Shown here one piece after another: positions 1-7,808 of a stretch of 64,000 nucleotides of DNA (position 1 is its first letter; each line of letters starts with the position of its first letter). This stretch comes from Aminobacter aminovorans. Lineage in GTDB: Bacteria; Pseudomonadota; Alphaproteobacteria; Rhizobiales; Rhizobiaceae. The notes beneath the pieces are model-generated. The model worked only from the letters and a program-made list of their open reading frames with translations. It was not told the DNA's origin and did no database searches. A program made the translations under genes and the position numbers. The stretch lies in contig NZ_UFSM01000001.1 in the NCBI RefSeq assembly GCF_900445235.1, positions 3,239,501 to 3,303,500 of the forward strand. The letters are read 5' to 3'.

Positions 1-689
1 CCGTTGTCGAGGTTGATCGTGGTCCTGAGCCGCAGCCGTTCCGGCGTCGGCGTCATGATCAGGACCCCGTCGATTTCGATCTTGATGCCCATGCTCTTGT
101 CGTTGAGGGTGACCGTGACCTTGGTCGCGCTCTCCTTGAGACGCGGCTCGAAATTGGCCAGGACCGTCTTGATTTCGCGGGCGAGCGCATCCTTGTCGAA
201 GTCGCGCGACGACCGGCCGGAGAATGAAGGCACGCCGTAATTGACCACGCTGCGCCGCACCTCCGGGAAGTCGTCGAGCTTCAGGCGGTTCTCGGCCGCC
301 TGCTCGTCCTCGACGTCGGACAGCAGCGGGACGGCATCGAAGCGTTCGGTGTTGAACAGTGCCTCGATGTCACGGCGCACCGCCTCGCGCAGGACACGCG
401 CCGACACGACGATGCCCCGGTTTTCGAGCTCGACCCGGTTACGGTTCAGGAAGACGAGCCTGTGCAGGCGCTGCTTGTGGTCGGGCGTGAGATCGAGATC
501 GGAATCGATCGCGCGCGCACTGCCGCTGGCGAACGCTTCGACACGCTCGCTGCCAAGTTCATTGTCCAGTGCCCGGTGCAAGGCTTCGATTTCCGAGCTT
601 AGTCCTGGCAGGTCGTTCACCAGCCGGTCCCATAGCGAAGGCTGCGACGCCTCTCGCCTTGCTTGCTGAACTCCACTGGCCTTCATCAT
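1..689 (-). CDS. tssE: T6SS baseplate subunit TssE (partial, C-terminus outside window)
   Basis: TssE is the gp25-like wedge protein of the type VI secretion baseplate. The reverse strand reads from an ATG at 689 (a second in-frame ATG lies at 686). Its N-terminal part contains PSLWDRLVND, followed by a basic arginine-rich stretch (RLHRLVFLNRNRVELENRG). Later come the gp25-type segments VVNYGVPSFSG and DKDALAREIKTVLANFEPRL. The frame is open to position 1, so the C-terminus lies outside the window. It sits just downstream of hcp (27 bp gap), in the same direction as tssA-tssB-tssC-hcp. This is the order expected of an alphaproteobacterial imp cluster. Confidence 0.88.
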   Translation of the reverse strand, partial: MMKASGVQQARREASQPSLWDRLVNDLPGLSSEIEALHRALDNELGSERVEAFASGSARAIDSDLDLTPDHKQRLHRLVFLNRNRVELENRGIVVSARVLREAVRRDIEALFNTERFDAVPLLSDVEDEQAAENRLKLDDFPEVRRSVVNYGVPSFSGRSSRDFDKDALAREIKTVLANFEPRLKESATKVTVTLNDKSMGIKIEIDGVLIMTPTPERLRLRTTINLDN

Positions 690-716
690 GCAACACCAGG
701 GCGTCTATGCGGCGCG

Positions 717-1196
717 TCACAAGCCGGTTGCAACGCTCATCTCTTGCGTATGGTCGGTGTCGTAGACCAGCTCGATCGTCTTGTAGGCGAACTGCACGAA
801 GTCCTCGAGCGTGTCGCTGTTGGTCGTGCTGGCGCCGAAGCCATAGGATACGACTGACGCCTCCTTCATGGTGACGACGAAATAATCGCTCGTCTCGCCA
901 TCGATCGTGCGGCGGCAGGAGATCACCACTTCGTCGAACTGCTTGTTCTCGTGACATGCCTTGGCCAGATATGGCGACGACATGTCGACGTCCTTGGAGC
1001 AACTCACCGTGCCGAGTGCGACACGGCCTTTGCGCGAAAGCGAATTGGGATCGAATGGCGCAACCATGTTGAAGGCGACGTTGAATATCTCGATCTCCTC
1101 GTCGTGGCCGTCGCGCGTGCTCGGCCCCTTGATATCGGGAACCTTCAGGAAGCCGTCGATCTTCGTGGATTTTCTGAGATCGTCATCCGATGCCAT
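717..1196 (-). CDS. hcp: Hcp, T6SS inner tube protein
   Basis: Hcp (TssD) forms the hexameric inner tube that is expelled by the contracting sheath and is itself secreted. The 159-aa length is normal for the family. Recognisable segments are KIDGFLKVPDIKGPST near the N-terminus, DVDMSSPYLAKACHENKQFDEVVISCRR in the middle, and YFVVTMKEASVVSYGFG before the C-terminal strand. There is no C-terminal effector extension, so this is a plain tube subunit. It lies 24 bp after tssC and before tssE, within one leftward operon. Confidence 0.93.
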   Translation of the reverse strand: MASDDDLRKSTKIDGFLKVPDIKGPSTRDGHDEEIEIFNVAFNMVAPFDPNSLSRKGRVALGTVSCSKDVDMSSPYLAKACHENKQFDEVVISCRRTIDGETSDYFVVTMKEASVVSYGFGASTTNSDTLEDFVQFAYKTIELVYDTDHTQEMSVATGL

Positions 1197-1220
1197 TGTC
1201 TCTCTCCGTTACTGAACAGT

Positions 1221-2723
1221 TCAGGACTTGACCGAAGGCAGCTCCGACACGAGCCGAAGCGACGCGTTTATTCCTTCCAGTTGATAGTGCGGGCGCAGAT
1301 AGAAGCGGGCGTTGTAGTAGCCGGGACGGCCCTCGACGCTGTCGACCTGGACCTCGGCGGCTGCCAGCGGGCGCTTGGCGCGGGCCTTGTCGTCGGCAAA
1401 GGCCGGATTGGCCAGCACATAGCGGTTGATCCACTCGGTCAGCCATATCTGCATATCGGCACGTTCCTTGAAGGAGCCGACCTTGTCGCGCGCGATCGCC
1501 TTGAGATAGTGGGCAAAGCGCGAGACAGGGAACAAATAGGGCAGGTTGGCGCTGAGCCGTTCGTTGGACTGCGCGTCGGGATCGACAAGCCGGCCGGCCC
1601 GGGTTTCATCGTCCTGCAGCGAATGGGCGCCGATGAAGGCGGCGAGATCGGTGTTCTTGCGATGCAGGATCGGCATCAGCCCGAGCTTGGCAAGTTCCGC
1701 CTCGCGCCGATCGTCGATGGCCACTTCGGTCGGGCATTTCATTGCCACCGAGCCGTCGTCTGTGGGGAAGCTGTGCACCGGCAGGTTGATCACCGTGCCG
1801 CCATTCTCGACGCCGCGGATCTGGGTGCCCCAGCCGAACAGCTTGTGGCTGCGGTTGATGTTCACGCCCATCGGGAAGGCGGCATTCATCCAGACATATT
1901 TGTGGTGGTCGCCCTGGACCTCCTCCTCGAAGGCGAAGCCCTTTACCGGTACGGTGTCGGCTCCATAAGGCAGCCGGGCCAGGACGCGCGGCATGGCAAG
2001 GCCGATATATCGGGCGTCCTCGCTCTCACGCAGCGACTGCCATGAGGCGTAGGCCGGATTGGAGACGATCTGCTGCAGGTCCTGCGGATTGGGCAGTTCC
2101 TGCCAGCTGTCCATGCGGAACAGGCGCGGCGAGGCGGCAGCAATGAACGGCGTATGCGCAGAGGCGCAGACGCCGGAGATGTTGCGCAGAAGCCCGACGT
2201 CACGCGGGTGGTTGGAGAATTCGTAGGCGCCGATCAGGCAGCCGAAGGGCTCGCCGCCGAACATCGAATATTCGTCGGTATAGACCTTTTTGAAGACCGG
2301 GCTCTGGTCCCACATCTGGCCTTCATAGTCCTCCAGCGTGTCGGCCAGCTGTTCCTTGGAGATGTTCATCACCCGGATCTTCAGCTTCTGGTCGGTCTCG
2401 GTGTTGTTGACGAGATACCAGAGACCGCGCCAGGTGCCTTCCATCTCGCGCACTTCCGGTGCGTGCAGGATTTCGTTGAGCTGGACGGTCAGCATCTTGT
2501 CGATGCCGGCGATCAGCGACTTGATCGACTTGATCGCATTCGACGAGATGGTGGTCGTCTCGGAGCGCGACTGTGCGGCGAGCGCGAGATTGCGGACAAG
2601 CTGCTGCAGCTTCTCGCTATCGTCTTTCCTGACCTTGAAGTCCTTCTCCAGCAGATCGCTGAATTCACCGAGGTCGATGGCCTCTGCCTCGGCGACCGTC
2701 GGGCTCTTTTGCTGCTCGGCCAT
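1221..2723 (-). CDS. tssC: T6SS sheath large subunit TssC
   Basis: TssC (VipB/ImpD/EvpB family) pairs with TssB to build the contractile sheath around the Hcp tube. The 500-aa length is typical. Family segments are easy to see: EVREMEGTWRGLWYLV near residue 95, YSMFGGEPFGCLIGAYEF around 155, GVCASAHTPFIAAASP around 185, and the C-terminal ARFYLRPHYQLEGINASLRLVSELP. Its start is 4 bp from the tssB stop, so the two sheath genes are probably translated together, in line with their equimolar assembly. Confidence 0.96.
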   Translation of the reverse strand: MAEQQKSPTVAEAEAIDLGEFSDLLEKDFKVRKDDSEKLQQLVRNLALAAQSRSETTTISSNAIKSIKSLIAGIDKMLTVQLNEILHAPEVREMEGTWRGLWYLVNNTETDQKLKIRVMNISKEQLADTLEDYEGQMWDQSPVFKKVYTDEYSMFGGEPFGCLIGAYEFSNHPRDVGLLRNISGVCASAHTPFIAAASPRLFRMDSWQELPNPQDLQQIVSNPAYASWQSLRESEDARYIGLAMPRVLARLPYGADTVPVKGFAFEEEVQGDHHKYVWMNAAFPMGVNINRSHKLFGWGTQIRGVENGGTVINLPVHSFPTDDGSVAMKCPTEVAIDDRREAELAKLGLMPILHRKNTDLAAFIGAHSLQDDETRAGRLVDPDAQSNERLSANLPYLFPVSRFAHYLKAIARDKVGSFKERADMQIWLTEWINRYVLANPAFADDKARAKRPLAAAEVQVDSVEGRPGYYNARFYLRPHYQLEGINASLRLVSELPSVKS

Positions 2724-2727
2724 GGCT

Positions 2728-3267
2728 CTATTCCTCGACCTTGTCGCTGTCGGAGAGCGCCTGGCTGGCGATCTGGCCGAGCAGCGGCTCGTTGTTCAGC
2801 AGTTGGGCGATGCGCTTTTCCGCATCGGCGCGGCCGTCCATGAAGCCCAGCAGCTCTTCCAGCTGGCGGCGCATCTTGAGGATTTCGGCCAGTTGCGGGA
2901 CCTGCTCGGCGATCTTGTCGGGGGCGAAGTCGCCCATCTTGGAGAAGGTCAGGTCGATCGCCAGCTCTTCCTCCTGCTCGGCACCCTCGGCCTGGGGCAG
3001 GGTATTTTTCACCCGCGCCTTTACCCGCGGTCCGAGCGCTTCCATGAAGCGCGGGAACCTGTTGGCGTCGGTCTCGACGAAGGTGCGATCGAGCACCGTC
3101 TTCTGCGCTTCCTTGGTCTGCGATGATCCGGCGAGATCGGCCATCACGCCCATCACGAAAGGCAGTTCTATCGTCGTCGGGCTGCCGTAGGTCTCGACGT
3201 CATAGGCGATCTGGACGCGCGGGGCGCGGTTACGCTCGATGACCTTTGCTTTGCTTTCGGCTGGCAT
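2728..3267 (-). CDS. tssB: T6SS sheath small subunit TssB
   Basis: TssB (VipA/ImpC) is the small sheath partner of TssC. At 179 aa it has the usual size and starts with a short basic leader followed by RAPRVQIAYDVETYG, then TTIELPFVMGVMADL, a conserved early segment of the family. The C-terminal half (AEILKMRRQLEELLGFMDGRADAEKRIAQLLN) is helical and corresponds to the region that interdigitates with TssC and contacts the ClpV recycling ATPase. It sits between tssA (6 bp upstream) and tssC (4 bp downstream). Confidence 0.95.
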   Translation of the reverse strand: MPAESKAKVIERNRAPRVQIAYDVETYGSPTTIELPFVMGVMADLAGSSQTKEAQKTVLDRTFVETDANRFPRFMEALGPRVKARVKNTLPQAEGAEQEEELAIDLTFSKMGDFAPDKIAEQVPQLAEILKMRRQLEELLGFMDGRADAEKRIAQLLNNEPLLGQIASQALSDSDKVEE

Positions 3268-3273
3268 GCTTGG

Positions 3274-4452
3274 CTACCTTTCATCCTTCTGAGGCGTCTT
3301 CTTGTCAGTTACGCCGGCGAGGAGCCGGAACTCCTTGAGCCCCGAGGGGGCGAGATCTTCCATCAGCTCGACGAAATCCATATGCACCATGCGGCGCACG
3401 CGCCGGGCGAGGTGCGGGATCGGGCTCGATGGCTCGGTGCGGTCGTAGAAGGCAACGACGAGGTCGAGGCATTTGACGACATCGTCGCGCGACGTAAGGC
3501 GTTCAGGGAGGGCCATGGTCGGTCCCGCATGGTTGGCCACGGGTTCTGGCGCGTGGCCGTTGGGCTGTGCCGTCGCAGGTACCGCCTGGGTGAGCTCGGG
3601 TTTCGCCGCGCCACTGGGCGCCGGACGCGCCGATGCGCCACGCTCAAGCGTGGTCAGCATCCTGTCGAGGAACTTCTTGAGGTCTGGAACGGCCGGCCCG
3701 GTGCTTTCCAGACGCTTGTTGAGCGCGCTGTCGAGGGCAGCGAGGGCTGCGCCCGCGGCCCGTGCATCGGCAACCAGTTGCTCGAGGGCCGCGCCGGCTT
3801 GATCGGCTTGTGCCGCGCAGGCGCTGCGCAGCCTAGTCAAAAGCTGCTCATGGGCGGTGGAAAGTGCTGCCCGCTCTGTATTGTTCAGGCCCTGCGCCGC
3901 CTCCTGCAGCATGACGCGGTCGTCGAGCGCGCCCTGTTCGAGTTCGCGGCCGGTAACCGGTCCGAAGCCGCGCGGCGTGAAGAACACCGTCTTCCTGAGA
4001 TCGTGGAGCAGTCCGGGCGCCTGACCGTTCTGCAGGTCGAGGACGGCATTGATGCGGCGGAGTGCTGCATCGCGCGGGGGCGCATTGGCCCGCAGGGCGG
4101 GGTGCATCGTTTCCCAATGGCTCTCGAAGGTGCGGGCGATCAGCATCAGGCCTTCGGCAAGGCCGGCGAGCCCGCGGGAATTGGCCAAGGCGCGGGTGAC
4201 CAGCGTCAGCAGGCGCAGGTCGCGCCCCTGGTTGCGCAGTTCGTCGGCTTTTTCGAGGACGGCATCCCAGTCGACGGGAATACTGACTTCCGCCGAAGGC
4301 CGGTTGCGGTCATCGTGGACGACATCGGATTGCGGAATGGCGAGACGTTCGAGCTCGTGAAAGCGCGGATCGTTGCGCAAATCTTCCCCCGACGGGTTTT
4401 CACCGTTCAAAGGGTTGAGCCAAAGAGCAAGATCAACCACGCACCCCCCCAC
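3274..4452 (-). CDS. tssA: T6SS cap/assembly protein TssA (ImpA N-terminal domain)
   Basis: TssA proteins prime tail assembly and coordinate baseplate with tube and sheath polymerisation. The ImpA N-terminal domain is visible in the first 100 residues (LNPLNGENPSGEDLRNDPRF, then VDWDAVLEKADELRNQGRDLRLLTLVTRALANSRGLAGLAEGL). The C-terminal part has YDRTEPSSPIPHLARRVRRMVHMDFVELMEDLAPSG, a signature shared by short TssA proteins. The start is uncertain: the longest frame begins with a GTG at 4452, and a second GTG at 4440 lies close by. It is the first gene of the leftward sheath operon; the 243 bp up to tssH at 4696 should carry divergent promoters, but I see no clear consensus elements there. 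Confidence 0.9.
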   Translation of the reverse strand: MGGCVVDLALWLNPLNGENPSGEDLRNDPRFHELERLAIPQSDVVHDDRNRPSAEVSIPVDWDAVLEKADELRNQGRDLRLLTLVTRALANSRGLAGLAEGLMLIARTFESHWETMHPALRANAPPRDAALRRINAVLDLQNGQAPGLLHDLRKTVFFTPRGFGPVTGRELEQGALDDRVMLQEAAQGLNNTERAALSTAHEQLLTRLRSACAAQADQAGAALEQLVADARAAGAALAALDSALNKRLESTGPAVPDLKKFLDRMLTTLERGASARPAPSGAAKPELTQAVPATAQPNGHAPEPVANHAGPTMALPERLTSRDDVVKCLDLVVAFYDRTEPSSPIPHLARRVRRMVHMDFVELMEDLAPSGLKEFRLLAGVTDKKTPQKDER

Positions 4453-4695
4453 GCCATACTCAGGTCGGAAGTAGCCGGTATTCCACTCGATTTCAGTTTT
4501 AGCACAGTTCAGGCGCGGCTCAAAGTTGGACGCGTCTAGCCCTTAAGCGTTAGTCACCAACGCTGCGCGAATTGTTATTGTCGTCAGTGGCCGGCACACG
4601 GATGCCGTCCGCACCCGTCCATGGCCGCACTTTGTAAAGTCGCCGTTTGTGTGTCAGATTGGAGGGGATCGCAGTCCGGCCATTGGAGAAATTCC

Positions 4696-7506
4696 ATGGA
4701 ACAGAAGGGCATGCAGCCGCGCAGGTCGTCTCAGGGCTTCAAGCGCAAAGAACTGGTCGGCAAGCTCAATCCCACCTGCTTGCGCGCCTTCAAGGCGGCG
4801 GCCGATGCGGCGAAGCTGCGCGGTAACCCTTACGTCGAACTCGTTCATTTCATTGAACAACTTGTGCTCTCCGATCGCTCGGACGTGCAGATGATCCTGG
4901 CCGACGCCGGCGTTGATGCTGCCCGCGTCGCCGGCGACATGACACGCGCCGTCGACAAGCTGCCTTACGGCGCGACGTCGATCGAGGAGTTCTCCGACCA
5001 TATCTTCCATGCCATCCAGGAGGCCTGGAACCTGGCGACGCTGGAATTCGGCAGCGAAGAAGTGCGAAGCGCGCATGTGATCCTTGCCTGTCTCAAGGTG
5101 CCTGTGCTGGAAGGGCTGGTGTCGAAGATCAGCACCGAGTTCGACAAGATCGACGCCGACGGCGTGATCTCGCGCTTTGCCGATGTGATCGACGGCTCAC
5201 TGGAAGGATCCGCGGCAAGTGCAGCGACGCCCTCCGACGAGGCGCCGCGGCGCCTGCCGCCCGGCGGGGAGTCGGCGCTGGCCAAATATGCCACGGACCT
5301 TACGCAGCGGGCACGTGACGGCAAGATCGACGCCGTCGTCGGCCGCGACCCGGAAATCCGCCAGATCGTCGACATCCTGATGCGGCGGCGGCAGAACAAC
5401 CCGATCCTGACCGGCGAGGCCGGCGTCGGCAAGACGGCGGTGGTCGAGGGTTTTGCGCTGCGCATCGCCGAAGGCGACGTGCCGCCGATGCTGCAAGGGG
5501 TCAGCCTGCGCATGCTCGACGTCGGGCTGATGCAGGCCGGCGCCAGCGTCAAGGGCGAATTCGAGAAGCGGCTGAAGGCCGTCATCGACGAAGTTCAATC
5601 TTCGGAGACACCGGTCATCCTGTTCATCGACGAGGCCCATACGCTGATCGGTGCCGGAGGTGCTGCCGGCACGGGTGATGCCGCCAACCTGCTGAAGCCG
5701 GCGCTGGCGCGCGGCGAGCTGCGTACCATCGCCGCCACCACCTGGGCCGAATACAAGCAGCATATCGAGAAGGATCCGGCGCTGACCCGGCGTTTCCAGG
5801 TGGTCAAGATCGAGGAGCCCGACGAGGCCGCCGCCATCCTGATGCTGCGTGGCGTTGCCGGCGTGCTCGAAAAGCACCATGAGGTGCAGATCCTCGACGA
5901 GGCCATCGAAACAGCCGTCAAGCTGTCGCATCGCTACATTCCGGCGCGCCAGTTGCCCGACAAGGCCGTCAGCCTGCTGGACACGGCTTGTGCCCGCGTC
6001 GCCATCTCGCAGCATTCCAGGCCAGGCGAAGTCGAAGATCTGATGCGCCGCCGCCAGGCGCTCGAGATCGAGCGAGGCATCATCGGTCGCGAGGCAGCGA
6101 TCGGCATCGAGGTGGACGATCGCAAGGCGCGCGTCGAGGCCGGGCTGGTCGAGACCGACGCGGCACTGGCAGCGGCACAGGAGCGCTGGGACAAGGAGAA
6201 GGCGGCCGTCGCCGAAATCCTCGAGCTGCGCGCCAGGCTGCGCGGGCAGGGCGTGCCCCTCGATCCCGTTGTTGCGGATGCGCAGGCGACGGAAGAAGCA
6301 GCCGAGGAACCGATCGCTGCCAATGACGATGCTGCTGTCGATCAAGATGTCGCTGCTGGCAGCATACCCCAGGTTGAGCAGGCTGGAACCGCCGAACAAA
6401 TGGAAGCTGTCTCCGATCCCGGGGCCGACCTTGTACGGCTCAAGGAGCTGATGGCGGTGCTGGCCGAGGCGCAGGGCGAAACGCCGTTGATCCTGCTCTC
6501 CGTCGACCGCAATGCGGTGGCGGCAGTGGTGCAGGACTGGACCGGCATCCCCACGGGACGGATGCTGACCAGCCAGACCGAAAAGGCGCTGCGGCTGGCG
6601 CAGACTTTATCCGAGCGCGTCGTCGGCCAGGACCATGCGATGGAGATGATCGCAAGGCGCGTCCAGACCAGCCGCGCCGGGCTTGGGGCACCGGAAAAGC
6701 CGGTCGGGGTGTTCCTGCTCTGTGGCCCCTCAGGTGTCGGCAAGACCGAGACGGCGCTTGCCCTGGCCGAGACGCTGTACGGCGGCGAGCAGAACCTGAT
6801 CTCCATCAACATGTCGGAGTTCCAGGAAGCGCATACGGTGTCGACGCTGAAGGGGGCACCTCCTGGATATGTCGGCTATGGCAAGGGCGGTATCCTCACC
6901 GAGGCTGTGCGCCGCAGGCCTTATTCGGTGATCCTGCTCGACGAGGTCGAGAAGGCGCATCCCGACGTGCATGAGATTTTCTTCCAGGTCTTCGACAAGG
7001 GCATGATGGACGACAGCGAGGGCCGGCGGATCGACTTCAAGAACACGCTGATCCTGCTCACTTCCAATGTCGGCTCCGAGGTCATCATGACCAAGACCAA
7101 GGGCGGCGAGCTGCGCGAGAATGTCGAGAACCTCGACGCGGCCTTGCGCGCGCCCTTGCTCAAGGTGTTCCCGGCGGCCTTCATCGGCCGCGTCGTGACG
7201 ATCCCCTATTATCCGCTGTCGGGCGAGATGATCGAGGCGATCACCCGCCACCAGTTCGGCAAGATTGCCCGCCGGCTGCAGGTCAGCCACGGCGCGGAAC
7301 TGGTGATCGGCGATGGCGTGATGGAAATGATCAAGGCGCGCTGCACCGAGATCGAGTCCGGTGGCCGCATGATCGATGCGATCCTGACCAACACGCTGTT
7401 GCCGGAACTGAGCCGAGGCGTGCTCAACCGTTCGCTGGATGGGGAAAAGCTGACGCGCGTGACAGTCGGCGCGTCAGATGAGGGGTTCAGCTACGAGTTT
7501 GGGTAG
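4696..7506 (+). CDS. tssH: T6SS sheath-recycling AAA+ ATPase TssH (ClpV)
   Basis: ClpV is the Clp/Hsp100 ATPase that disassembles contracted TssB/TssC sheaths. From the ATG at 4696 (preceded by GGAG at 4685, which is why it is preferred over the in-frame 4621) the product is 936 aa. It has a Clp-N domain, a first AAA module with Walker A GEAGVGKT near residue 240 and Walker [12 protein letters not shown], a coiled middle domain (about 400-600), and a second AAA module with [10 protein letters not shown] near 677 and [11 protein letters not shown]. The middle region carries an acidic, alanine-rich insertion (around residues 525-570). It is transcribed divergently from the tssA operon. Confidence 0.95.
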   Translation: MEQKGMQPRRSSQGFKRKELVGKLNPTCLRAFKAAADAAKLRGNPYVELVHFIEQLVLSDRSDVQMILADAGVDAARVAGDMTRAVDKLPYGATSIEEFSDHIFHAIQEAWNLATLEFGSEEVRSAHVILACLKVPVLEGLVSKISTEFDKIDADGVISRFADVIDGSLEGSAASAATPSDEAPRRLPPGGESALAKYATDLTQRARDGKIDAVVGRDPEIRQIVDILMRRRQNNPILTGEAGVGKTAVVEGFALRIAEGDVPPMLQGVSLRMLDVGLMQAGASVKGEFEKRLKAVIDEVQSSETPVILFIDEAHTLIGAGGAAGTGDAANLLKPALARGELRTIAATTWAEYKQHIEKDPALTRRFQVVKIEEPDEAAAILMLRGVAGVLEKHHEVQILDEAIETAVKLSHRYIPARQLPDKAVSLLDTACARVAISQHSRPGEVEDLMRRRQALEIERGIIGREAAIGIEVDDRKARVEAGLVETDAALAAAQERWDKEKAAVAEILELRARLRGQGVPLDPVVADAQATEEAAEEPIAANDDAAVDQDVAAGSIPQVEQAGTAEQMEAVSDPGADLVRLKELMAVLAEAQGETPLILLSVDRNAVAAVVQDWTGIPTGRMLTSQTEKALRLAQTLSERVVGQDHAMEMIARRVQTSRAGLGAPEKPVGVFLLCGPSGVGKTETALALAETLYGGEQNLISINMSEFQEAHTVSTLKGAPPGYVGYGKGGILTEAVRRRPYSVILLDEVEKAHPDVHEIFFQVFDKGMMDDSEGRRIDFKNTLILLTSNVGSEVIMTKTKGGELRENVENLDAALRAPLLKVFPAAFIGRVVTIPYYPLSGEMIEAITRHQFGKIARRLQVSHGAELVIGDGVMEMIKARCTEIESGGRMIDAILTNTLLPELSRGVLNRSLDGEKLTRVTVGASDEGFSYEFG

Positions 7507-7527
7507 TCGCAGGCAACGCGAAGTGCG

Positions 7528-7794
7528 CTACCATGGGCTTCCGCCATCGCCACCACCACTGTCGCTCTTCTCGCTACGTTCACTGCTTGGAGTGGCCGGA
7601 ACGATCGGCTTCTTGACGACCCGTGGCTGAACCGGGGCCGCGACCGCCACCTTCCTCACCGGAGCCGCTTTCTTGACCTGCACTGGCTGCACGGGTTGAG
7701 CCGCTGCCTGTTCCTCGACTTTCATCATGGAACCGCAGCCGCCGAGCGGCAGAAGTACAGTTGCCATAAGAAGACTGATGGTATGCGATCGCAT
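7528..7794 (-). CDS. Small proline/lysine-rich lipoprotein
   Basis: The 88-aa product begins MRSHTISLLMATVLLPLGGCGS. This is a signal peptide with a lipobox (LGGC), so it is probably a lipoprotein. The mature part is an unstructured valine/proline/lysine tract (VQVKKAAPVRKVAVAAPVQPRVVKKP) ending in a glycine-rich tail. The start at 7794 is supported by a GGGGAG ribosome site a few bases upstream; the longer frame to 7851 lacks one. It lies 14 bp after the caspase-like gene and is probably co-transcribed with it. TssJ, the T6SS lipoprotein, has a beta-sandwich domain that is absent here, so this is not TssJ. No function can be assigned. Confidence 0.65.
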   Translation of the reverse strand: MRSHTISLLMATVLLPLGGCGSMMKVEEQAAAQPVQPVQVKKAAPVRKVAVAAPVQPRVVKKPIVPATPSSERSEKSDSGGGDGGSPW

Positions 7795-7808
7795 GTAACG
7801 TCTCCCCG

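Noticed and set aside
951..2045. Long + strand open frame over tssC and hcp
   Set aside because: It lies antisense to well-matched T6SS genes and shows no family pattern; long antisense frames are common in GC-rich coding DNA.
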